From: an uncultured Allomuricauda sp.
GTDB taxonomy: Bacteria; Bacteroidota; Bacteroidia; Flavobacteriales; Flavobacteriaceae
Length of the DNA stretch: 5,759 nt
Reading direction: 5' to 3'
Assembly (NCBI GenBank): GCA_937911965.1
Contig: CALDPL010000010.1
Location: 1 to 5,759, forward strand
The notes beneath the pieces were generated by a model. It made no database searches and was not told the DNA's origin. It saw only the letters and a program-made list of their open reading frames with translations. How positions within the stretch are numbered: position 1 is the stretch's first letter; the number at the start of each line of letters is the position of its first letter. Positions 1 to 5,759 of the stretch are shown one piece after another. Position numbers and translations under genes: made by a program.

Positions 1-81
1 GGGATCAAAAGCTATAATTCAGTTGTGGGTTTGATGATAAACCATCAAAAACAGCTGGTGGAGGGAAGGGAAAAATTGTAA
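1..81 (+). CDS. Possible 3' end of an unrecognised gene (partial)
   Basis: Frame 1 is open from the window edge to a TAA at 79-81 and gives 26 residues that begin GIKSYNSVVGLMINHQ and end VEGREKL. The other two forward frames close by position 32. The residues look like an amphipathic helix with a charged end, as is common at protein C-termini, but I do not recognise a family. A 26-codon open stretch can occur by chance, so this is only a candidate. If real, it lies 55 bases upstream of the amidohydrolase gene on the same strand. I see no terminator between them, so some read-through into the operon is possible. Confidence 0.35.
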   Translation, partial: GIKSYNSVVGLMINHQKQLVEGREKL

Positions 82-106
82 GTTATACACACTTCCCCTA
101 TATTTA
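76..106 (+). promoter_or_regulatory. Candidate Bacteroidota-type promoter for the amidohydrolase operon
   Basis: A TTG at 76-78 is followed after 20 bases by TATATTTA at 99-106. This matches seven of eight positions of the Bacteroidota -7 consensus TAnnTTTG, with the usual TTG-type -33 element. It lies in an AT-rich stretch about 30 bases before the ATG at 137. No G-rich Shine-Dalgarno is seen directly before that ATG, as is usual in this phylum. This is assigned by consensus match and position only. The -33 element overlaps the end of the possible upstream gene. Confidence 0.4.
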
Positions 107-136
107 AATTCGCTAATTATACTCAATTTCAATTCT

Positions 137-3076
137 ATGAAAATCAAACTATTGATCTTGTCCCTTTTGATGGGCAGTATTTCGCTTTATGCACAGGATT
201 ATTTCCCCAAAAACGACGGGGTAAAATCCAAAAACAACAATTTCACCGCATTTACCAATGCCAAAATCCATATAAGCCCCACCCAGGTCATTGATAAGGG
301 CACCCTGTTGATACAGGACGGCAAGGTGGTCCAAGTGGGCCGCTCGGTAACGATCCCCAACAATGCGGTGGTCCGGGACCTTGAAGGAAAGTCCATTTAT
401 CCCTCCTTTGTGGACGTGTTCTCGAATTTCGGGATAGCACCGGCCAAGAGGGCGAGCGGTGGGGGTAGGTCCGCCCAGTACGGCCCGGAAAGGGAGGGCT
501 ACTATTGGAACGACCATATCATGCCGGAAAACAAGGCCATCAACAGTTTTTCCTACGATTCCAAAAAAGCCGAGGAGCTCAGAAAAGCCGGTTTTGGCGC
601 CGTGAACACCCACATTCAGGATGGGATCGCCAGGGGGACCGGGCTATTGGTGGCCCTGAGCGATGAGGCCTCCCAGGCCCAAAGGATTCTATCCGATAGA
701 TCCGGACAATACTTTTCCTTCAATAAAAGCGTGGAGAAAGCCCAGTCCTATCCCAGTTCCCTGATGGGATCCATGGCCCTCTTGCGTCAAATGTACCACG
801 ATATGGATTGGTATGCCAAGGGCAACGTCAAGACCAAGGACCGCTCCCTGGAAGCCCTGATCCAAAACCAAGGCCTGACCCAGATTTTTGCCGCCGGCGA
901 CAATGGGAACGTACTCAGGGCCGACAAGATCGGGGACCTGTTCGAGATCCAATACGCCATTTTAGGGGGCGGGGACGAATACGAACGGATCGAGGACATC
1001 AAGGCCACCAAGGCCAAATTGATCCTACCCCTGAATTTTCCGGATGCCTATGACGTATCCAATCCCTATCAGGCACAATACGTTTCCCTGGAAGATATGA
1101 GACATTGGAACCTGGCCCCTTCCAATCCCAAGGTGCTCGCCGAGAACGGGGTGGAATTTTCCATTACCCTGCACGAGCTCAAATCCCCTGCCGATCTCAA
1201 GGAAAGGCTCACCAAGGCCATCGCCCATGGCCTGCCCAAGACCAAGGCCCTAGAGGCCCTGACCACGGTTCCAGCGGCCATCCTGGGAATGTCGGACCAA
1301 TTGGGGTCCCTCAAGGTGGGCAGCCACGCCAACTTTTTGATCAGCTCGGGGGACCTCTTCGATACGGGGACCATCCTCTATGAAAACTGGGTACAGGGAA
1401 GCAGGAACATCCTGCAATCCATGGACTTGGTGGACATCCGTGGGGATTATGACATGAATGTCAATGGAACCACCTATGCCGTATCGGTGAGCGGTTCGGT
1501 GGACAAGCCCAAACTTGAACTGAAAAAGGGAAGCGAGACCTTGGATTCCAAAGTGGTGTTCTCCGACAACTGGTTGAACCTTTCCTTCACCGAGGACGGG
1601 GAAGGCTCCCATAGGTTGGTGGCACAGGTCGTTCCCGGATCTAAGACCATTAGCGGCAAACTGGTATTGCCGGGCGGGAACGAAACCACGGCGCGTTTGA
1701 CCAAAACTTCGGACTTTGAAGAAAAGGCCAAAGATTCCGAGGCCGGGAAACCGGAACTGCTTGCCGTTACCTACCCCAACGTGGGATACGGGTACAGGGA
1801 AAAGCCCAAACAGGAGAACATCCTGTTCAAGAATGCCACGGTCTGGACCGGGGAGGCCATCTTGGAAGGCACCGATGTACTGGTCAGAAACGGGAAGATA
1901 AGCAAGGTCGGCAAAGACCTAGGGGCCTCTGGAGCCAAGGTGGTGGATGCCACCGGAAAACACCTGACCGCGGGAATCATTGACGAACACTCCCATATAG
2001 CGGCCCTGGCCATCAACGAAGGGGGGCACAACTCCTCGGCGGAGGTCCGGATGAAGGATGTGGTGGATCCCACCGATATCAATATTTATAGAAATCTTGC
2101 CGGAGGGGTCACCACCCTGCAGCTCCTTCACGGATCTGCCAACCCCATCGGGGGACGGTCGGCCATCCTTAGGTTGAAATGGGGGGAAAATGCCGAGGGA
2201 CTGTTGTTTCCGGGCGCCCCAAAATTCATCAAGTTCGCCCTGGGGGAAAATGTCAAACAGTCCAACTGGGGAAGTTTCTCCCGCTTTCCACAGACCCGTA
2301 TGGGAGTGGAACAGGTCTATACGGACTATTTCCAACGGGCCAAGGAATACGATGCCAAAAAGAAAAGTGGTCAGCCCTATCGCTACGATGAGGAAATGGA
2401 GACCCTTGCCGAGATCCTCAATGGGGAACGGTTCATCTCCTGTCACTCCTATGTTCAGAGCGAGATCAATATGATGATGAAGGTGGCCGAAAAATTCGAC
2501 TTCAGGCTCAACACCCTCACCCACATCCTGGAAGGCTATAAGGTGGCCGACAAGATGGCCGAACACGGCGTGGGGGGTTCCACTTTCAGTGACTGGTGGG
2601 CCTATAAGTTCGAAGTGAACGATGCCATTCCCTACAATGCCTCGATCATGGCCAACCGCGGCATTACCGTGGCCATCAACAGTGATGATGCCGAAATGTC
2701 CAGAAGGTTGAACCAAGAGGCCGCAAAATCCGTGAAATACGGGGGCATGTCCGAGTTGGAGGCCTGGAAAATGGTGACCCTCAATCCCGCCAAGCTCCTT
2801 CACCTTGACGATCGGGTGGGCAGTATTGCCGAAGGCAAGGATGCAGATCTGGTGTTGTGGAGCGACCATCCCCTATCGGTTTATGCCAAGGCCGAGAAGA
2901 CCATGATCGAAGGCCGGGTCTATTTTGACCTGGAAAAGGACAGGGCCCAACGGGAATCCATCAAAAAGGAAAGGAACAAATTGATAGGAATGATGCTCAA
3001 CGTGAAGAAGAATGGCGGAAAGACCCAAAAGCCGGTGCAGCACAAGAAACCCGAATTTGAATGTGAAACCCTATAA
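137..3076 (+). CDS. Exported two-module amidohydrolase family protein
   Basis: This 979-residue protein starts with a Sec signal peptide (residues 1-19, KIKLLILSLL core, likely cut after LYA), so it acts in the periplasm or outside the cell. Residues about 36-430 form a first amidohydrolase-like module: the small beta domain has QDGKVVQVG, but the metal motif is degenerate, PSFVDVFSN at 89-97 instead of PGFIDxHxH. Residues about 437-525 are a beta-rich linker. Residues about 560-930 form a second module with an intact site: D616-E-H618-S-H620, His770 (ISCH), His796 (LTHIL) and Asp850/851 (AINSDD). It ends in VGSIAEGKDADLVLW, typical of the imidazolonepropionase/prolidase-like amidohydrolases (COG1228). 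The Lys-rich tail ends EFECETL. Metal-dependent C-N hydrolysis by the second module is likely; the substrate is unknown. The gene is followed after 7 bases by a second amidohydrolase-like gene in the same operon. The start is the first ATG and gives the signal peptide directly. Confidence 0.9.
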   Translation: MKIKLLILSLLMGSISLYAQDYFPKNDGVKSKNNNFTAFTNAKIHISPTQVIDKGTLLIQDGKVVQVGRSVTIPNNAVVRDLEGKSIYPSFVDVFSNFGIAPAKRASGGGRSAQYGPEREGYYWNDHIMPENKAINSFSYDSKKAEELRKAGFGAVNTHIQDGIARGTGLLVALSDEASQAQRILSDRSGQYFSFNKSVEKAQSYPSSLMGSMALLRQMYHDMDWYAKGNVKTKDRSLEALIQNQGLTQIFAAGDNGNVLRADKIGDLFEIQYAILGGGDEYERIEDIKATKAKLILPLNFPDAYDVSNPYQAQYVSLEDMRHWNLAPSNPKVLAENGVEFSITLHELKSPADLKERLTKAIAHGLPKTKALEALTTVPAAILGMSDQLGSLKVGSHANFLISSGDLFDTGTILYENWVQGSRNILQSMDLVDIRGDYDMNVNGTTYAVSVSGSVDKPKLELKKGSETLDSKVVFSDNWLNLSFTEDGEGSHRLVAQVVPGSKTISGKLVLPGGNETTARLTKTSDFEEKAKDSEAGKPELLAVTYPNVGYGYREKPKQENILFKNATVWTGEAILEGTDVLVRNGKISKVGKDLGASGAKVVDATGKHLTAGIIDEHSHIAALAINEGGHNSSAEVRMKDVVDPTDINIYRNLAGGVTTLQLLHGSANPIGGRSAILRLKWGENAEGLLFPGAPKFIKFALGENVKQSNWGSFSRFPQTRMGVEQVYTDYFQRAKEYDAKKKSGQPYRYDEEMETLAEILNGERFISCHSYVQSEINMMMKVAEKFDFRLNTLTHILEGYKVADKMAEHGVGGSTFSDWWAYKFEVNDAIPYNASIMANRGITVAINSDDAEMSRRLNQEAAKSVKYGGMSELEAWKMVTLNPAKLLHLDDRVGSIAEGKDADLVLWSDHPLSVYAKAEKTMIEGRVYFDLEKDRAQRESIKKERNKLIGMMLNVKKNGGKTQKPVQHKKPEFECETL

Positions 3077-3083
3077 TAGAACC

Positions 3084-4381
3084 ATGATGAAAAATATAAT
3101 TTTAACCATAGCAATCGCAATAGGGGTTTCAATGAACGCTCAGCAGACCCCTGCCCCGGAGCAGGCCGAAGCCATCTCCATTGAAGGTGCCACGGCACAT
3201 TTGGGGAACGGGAGGTCCTGGAAAACTCCCTGATCGTGTTCGTGGACGGCAAGCTGGCCTTTGTAGGCAGTGCCAACGCAAGGATAGCCCGAATGGGTAC
3301 GGTGATCGACGCCAAGGGCAAACATGTCTACCCCGGTTTCATTGCCCCGGCCAAATCCTTGGGACTGGTGGAGGTCGATGCCGTCCGGGCCAGTGACGAT
3401 CAGGATGAAATGGGGGAAATGATACCCCATGTGAGAAGTCTCATTGCCTATAATGCGGAATCCAAGGTAGTGGAGAGCATGAGGCCCAACGGGGTCCTGA
3501 TCGGACAGACCACCCCCCAAGGGGGAACCATTGCGGGAACTTCCAGCATTGTACAGTTCGACGCCTGGAACTGGGAGGATGCCGCCCTGAAGACCGATGA
3601 TGGGATCCATATGGATTGGCCCACCTTCTATAGAAGGGGAAGATGGTGGATGGGAGAGGAACGGGGATTTGTACCCAATAAGGACTATGCCGATGATATC
3701 GAGGACATCAAGGCCTTCTTCCTGAATTCCTTTGCCTACGGGAAGGCCACTGCCAAGGAAAGAAACCTGCCCTTCGAGGCCATGTCCGGGCTTTTTGACG
3801 GCTGCAAACGCCTGTATCTTTATGCCGATGGTGAAAAGGAAATGATCGATGCCGTGACCTTGGCCAAAGCTGTTGGGGTTAAGAACATTGTGATCGTCGG
3901 AGGGGGCCGTGCCCATAAGATCACGGATTTCCTCAAGGAAAACAATATTCCGGTATTGGTGAATCTCACCCACGACCTTCCCCAATTTGACGACGACGAC
4001 TACGACCTTCCCTATAAATTGCCAAAGCTACTCGTGGATGCCGGCCTGTTGGTAGGCCTTCAGAACATAGGGATGGACAACTTCCAGACCAGGAACCTGC
4101 CCTTCCATGCCGGGCATATCGTGGGCCAGGGTATGGACCGGGAAACGGCCCTTCAATTGATCACCGGCAATACGGCCAAGATCCTGGGCATAGATGCCGA
4201 ATACGGAACCCTGGAAGTGGGCAAAAGCGCCACCCTGTTCATTTCAGAGGGCGATGCCCTGGACATGAGAACCAACATATTGTCCAAGGCCTATATCGAT
4301 GGCAGGGACATCTCCCTGGAAACCCATCAGACCGAACTTTGGAAACGGTACAGGGACAAATACGAAAGGGAGGGCAAATAG
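3084..4381 (+). pseudogene. Exported amidohydrolase-like protein, frameshifted as written
   Basis: Translation from ATG 3084 (or 3087) gives a Sec signal peptide (MKNIILTIAIAIGVSMNA) and the start of the amidohydrolase beta domain (ATAHLGNG), then leaves frame and stops at 3231-3233. The rest of the protein is in the -1 frame, from GAG at 3212 (EVLENSLIVFVDGKLAFVG) to TAG at 4379-4381. One more G in GGG 3210-3212 would give GNGEVLENS and a continuous 432-residue protein, a plausible length. The family motif reads YPGFIAPAKS (restored residues 83-92), so both metal His of PGFIDxHxH are lost. Late-domain hallmarks remain: TGNTAKILGID and YGTLEVGKSATLF. A catalytically silent partner or substrate-binding subunit for the upstream protein is an inference. 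Only 7 bases separate it from the upstream stop, and a terminator follows. The break may be a real mutation or a sequence error. Confidence 0.85.
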
Positions 4382-4400
4382 CCCAACCCCCAAGAATTCA

Positions 4401-4435
4401 AGGAGCGGTCTTATTTTAAGGCCGCTCTTTTTTTT
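4401..4435 (+). terminator. Intrinsic terminator of the amidohydrolase operon
   Basis: GAGCGGTCTT (4403-4412) pairs with AAGGCCGCTC (4418-4427) as a ten-base-pair stem with one G-U pair and a five-base loop ATTTT. Eight T follow at 4428-4435. It lies 20 bases after the stop of the second amidohydrolase gene. The T run is only on the + strand side, so it serves the operon and not the convergent rloB-like gene. I see no equally good terminator for the minus-strand gene in 4436-4553, only weak hairpins such as TTGGAT/ATCCAA at 4503-4519. Confidence 0.92.
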
Positions 4436-4553
4436 GAAATAATTGTCATTGAATAAAAGGTATGGGCAAATTCAAAAAAAATTGATCGACCCATGGGAAT
4501 TATTGGATTTTCCATCCAAAGGCAAAAAAGGAGTCAGGGGTCGTGGTTTGTAT

Positions 4554-5123
4554 TTACCGATTCCCCTGTTCCAAATACCATTCAAAAAACTTAAAGGTTT
4601 CTGCATGGGGATACAATGGATCCTGAAACTCTCGGTCGATTTCCAAACGCTTTGCATTGGAAAGGGCCCCTTTTCGTAGACGGTCTTTGTAATTTTTGTA
4701 CAATCTGGCATTTTTTAGAAATTTTTCACTCTTGCCGTAATTTGGAATTCGGCCTTTCCCCTTAAGCTGGGTGCACACTTCCTTACAATTGGAATATAAC
4801 TTCCCGGTCCGGACAAAATGGAGCAGGATCCATATTTCGAAGCAAAGATTGTTTTCAAGAACGATTATTCCAGAGGCTTCGGCCAGTGCCTTGTCCCTTC
4901 CATAGGACAATTCTTGACCCTCCTGAATAATTTTGTCCATATCAATGAGGGCGTAGATATGCGTATAGTCTCCGACAAGGGAACCAGCCCGCTCCAACAC
5001 TCCCTTGTAATTTCCTATTGTGCGGGGATAGTCGGGAAAAATGGATAGATTGGCCGGTCTGTCCGTATCACGCACATCGGCAAAATAGATCCGTTCGGTT
5101 TGTCCGTCTCCCACTATCGCCAC
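4554..5123 (-). CDS. rloB: RloB/AbiLii-family protein (putative abortive-infection component)
   Basis: From the GTG at 5123-5121 this is a 189-residue protein with the RloB hallmarks in order: VGDGQTERIYF (residues 4-14), ALIDMDK (58-64), NNLCFEIWILLHF (91-103) and a C-terminal AETFKFFEWYL. The Glu after the first strand and the later DxD fit a TOPRIM-like metal site (inference). RloB proteins are known as R-M-linked orfs and as the AbiLii half of the AbiL phage-resistance pair, usually beside an AAA ATPase; a piece of such an ATPase lies directly upstream here. The family normally has a short basic segment before the first strand. That segment is present in frame upstream (RATKGRQHRDT), but it is cut off by TGA 5159-5157 directly after an ATG, so GTG 5123 is only the start left open. 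The usual NPCFE reads NNLCFE here. No signal peptide or membrane segment is seen, so it is cytoplasmic. It may be non-functional without its partner. Confidence 0.82.
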   Translation of the reverse strand: MAIVGDGQTERIYFADVRDTDRPANLSIFPDYPRTIGNYKGVLERAGSLVGDYTHIYALIDMDKIIQEGQELSYGRDKALAEASGIIVLENNLCFEIWILLHFVRTGKLYSNCKEVCTQLKGKGRIPNYGKSEKFLKNARLYKNYKDRLRKGALSNAKRLEIDREFQDPLYPHAETFKFFEWYLEQGNR

Positions 5124-5156
5124 AGTGTCCCTATGCTGCCGTCCTTTTGTAGCCCT

Positions 5157-5162
5157 TCACAT
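5157..5162 (-). other. Probable original rloB start codon with a nonsense second codon
   Basis: On the minus strand ATG (5162-5160) is followed at once by TGA (5159-5157), then by an open frame encoding RATKGRQHRDT that runs into the RloB core. The ATG is only 4 bases after the stop of the upstream ATPase fragment (TGA 5169-5167), a spacing typical of co-translated pairs. A basic stretch at this place is what RloB relatives carry at their N-terminus. A single change, for example CGA or GGA to TGA, would explain it. A small indel is an alternative: GTG 5160-5158 opens a different frame (MKGYKRTAA) that soon stops. Confidence 0.55.
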
Positions 5163-5166
5163 AATC

Positions 5167-5346
5167 TCAGTCCTCATTCAAATAGGGTGAACCAAGATTG
5201 GGCTTGGCCCCCAGCCTCCCTGATCTGTAGGCATTGATAATGCTGGCCCCCTTTCTTAGCACGCCGCTATCGAAATCGGAGGCAGAATATAAATCGATTG
5301 ATCCAGTATCGTTTTTCTCACTGAACCACAATGCATCCCTTCTAAT
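5167..5346 (-). pseudogene. C-terminal fragment of an AbiLi/RloA-type AAA ATPase
   Basis: The last 60 or so residues of the open frame contain RRDALWFSEKND, IDLYSASDF, and RKGASIINAYRSGRLGAKPN, ending NLGSPYLNED before TGA at 5169-5167. This pattern (RRDxxWFxEK, then LYSLxxF, then YxxGxxGAxPxLG) is the extreme C-terminus of AAA ATPases of the AbiLi/RloA group, which are encoded just before rloB in many genomes. The Walker A and B motifs and the rest of the ATPase domain are absent. The frame instead continues upstream into unrelated protein. The fragment lies 4 bases before the likely rloB start, as expected for an intact rloA-rloB pair. Family assignment rests on recalled motif patterns, not on a search. 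It is non-functional as an ATPase. Confidence 0.72.
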
Positions 5347-5376
5347 GAAATCCTGATTTTCCATCAACGGATCGGA
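5347..5376 (-). other. Junction between macroglobulin-like and ATPase-like coding sequence
   Basis: SDPLMENQDF is encoded here. SDPL and NQDF fit the macroglobulin side (FSDPLxxNQDF), while LMENQDFIRRD also fits the ATPase side (xLMxNxxxRRDxxWF). The exchange point therefore lies within or next to these codons and kept the reading frame. A short shared coding stretch could have guided a deletion in the cell or a false join during assembly. The exact base cannot be placed without intact relatives of both genes. Confidence 0.5.
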
Positions 5377-5759
5377 AAAATTTATGCTCAAAAGTGCGGC
5401 GGGAGCTGTGGTTGCGCTGATGTCGACAATCGTAAAATTGTTTTGTCCGGGAATGACAAATTTATTTTCACCATTTTTTTCAGCACCGATTGGCTTTCCG
5501 TCCCATTTAATTATGATTTCAGAATCTTCAATTTTTCGGCTTATACTATCAATTTTAAAGTTGAAATATTTTGCATCGGCGCTTTCCGAAGGCCATTTCA
5601 ACTTTAGGTTTTTTCCATTTTGCGAAGCCGTAACGAGCTGCTTTGCATTTTCCGAAGAAATAAAATCAGACGTCTCGATGAACGCTTCCACATATTGCCA
5701 TTCCTTGCTGTAGCTTTGGAGTTTGCCAATGTCAACTTTGAAATTTGGCGCAATTGTAT
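5365..5759 (-). pseudogene. Fragment of an alpha-2-macroglobulin family protein (edge-truncated)
   Basis: The frame is open from the window edge, so the first codons lie outside. It reads TIAPNFKVDIGKLQSYSKEW, then residues such as YFNFKIDSISR, EIIIKWDGKPIG, VIPGQNNFTIVDIS and LLSINFSDPL. The sequence NNFTIVDI followed by SINFSDPL and NQDF resembles the N-terminal region of the very large (about 1,800-residue) exported alpha-2-macroglobulin-like proteins of Bacteroidota, which are thought to trap or inhibit proteases. No signal peptide is seen because the N-terminus is beyond the edge. The macroglobulin sequence stops around SDPLMENQDF and passes without a stop codon into an ATPase C-terminus, so the bait, thioester and later domains are missing here. 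By hand count G+C is about 39% (5401-5759), against 47% in 5161-5340. The GTG at 5691 is not a real start. Confidence 0.65.

Noticed and set aside
30..49. Perfect 7-base inverted repeat TTTGATG/CATCAAA with a 6-base loop
   Set aside because: It has no T run on either strand, is AT-rich and sits inside the possible 3' end of an upstream gene, so neither terminator nor operator can be supported.
1919..2869. 316-codon open frame on the minus strand inside the first amidohydrolase gene
   Set aside because: It lies antisense to a clear domain-bearing gene, is rich in Gly, His and Val as expected from the complement of GC-rich codons, and has no recognisable motif.
3204..3214. Programmed -1 ribosomal frameshifting as the explanation for the split amidohydrolase
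   Set aside because: No X-XXY-YYZ heptamer is present in the correct phase. Slipping at GGG-AAC would give LGEREVLEN, whereas a restored G gives the family-like GNGEVLEN. A base deletion is simpler.
3211..3238. Independent translation of the amidohydrolase C-terminal part from GTG 3236 using GGAGG at 3211-3215
   Set aside because: The spacing of 20 bases is too long for a Shine-Dalgarno, the phylum rarely uses one, and the product would start in the middle of a beta strand without a signal peptide.
3140..3985. 281-codon open frame on the minus strand across the second amidohydrolase gene
   Set aside because: It is the antisense of the conserved -1 frame and has no family features; it is a shadow.
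4476..4519. Possible minus-strand terminator for the rloB-like gene (TTGGAT/ATCCAA hairpin and a later T run)
   Set aside because: The stem is only six weak pairs and the T run is more than 20 bases beyond it, so the two do not form a normal intrinsic terminator.
4443..4679. 78-codon plus-strand open frame after the terminator
   Set aside because: It starts with TTG, overlaps the 3' end of the rloB-like gene antisense and has no recognisable feature.
5384..5713. 109-codon plus-strand open frame at the right end
   Set aside because: It is antisense to the macroglobulin-like frame, whose motifs are clear; no domain is seen.

Overview
The window looks like chromosomal DNA of a flavobacterium or close relative in the Bacteroidota. 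Support comes from a TTG-N20-TATATTTA promoter-like element without a clear Shine-Dalgarno before the first gene, and from protein features that I recognise as Bacteroidota-like: two exported amidohydrolase-family proteins in tandem, and a fragment of a very large alpha-2-macroglobulin-like protein. The species cannot be named from the sequence.

Left part (1-4435, + strand): after a possible 3' end of an unrecognised gene (1-81) comes a two-gene operon closed by a strong intrinsic terminator (4401-4435). Its first gene (137-3076) encodes a 979-residue secreted protein with two amidohydrolase-like modules. The first module has lost the HxH metal site and the second keeps it. The second gene (3084-4381) encodes a shorter exported amidohydrolase-like protein that also lacks HxH. 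As written it is broken by a -1 frameshift at a G run (3210-3212). Adding one G would restore a 432-residue protein. The pair probably acts on peptide- or cyclic-amide-like substrates in the periplasm, but no substrate can be read from the sequence.

Right part (4554-5759, - strand, convergent with the operon): a gene for an RloB/AbiLii-family protein (4554-5123), whose natural start seems to be an ATG at 5162-5160 followed directly by TGA. Upstream of it, one continuous reading frame is a chimera. Its first part (5759 to about 5365) reads as an interior piece from the N-terminal region of an alpha-2-macroglobulin-family protein. Its last part (about 5346 to 5167) reads as the extreme C-terminus of the AAA ATPase (RloA/AbiLi type) that normally partners RloB. 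The simplest reading is a remnant of an AbiL-like two-gene anti-phage system. In that view, a deletion or recombination, or a mis-assembly, fused the tail of the ATPase gene to a macroglobulin gene, removed the ATPase's catalytic part and left RloB orphaned.

The most notable points are therefore the gene chimera with the defence-system remnant, the nonsense codon at the rloB start, the frameshift in the second amidohydrolase, and the arrangement of one metal-competent and two metal-site-less amidohydrolase modules in one operon.
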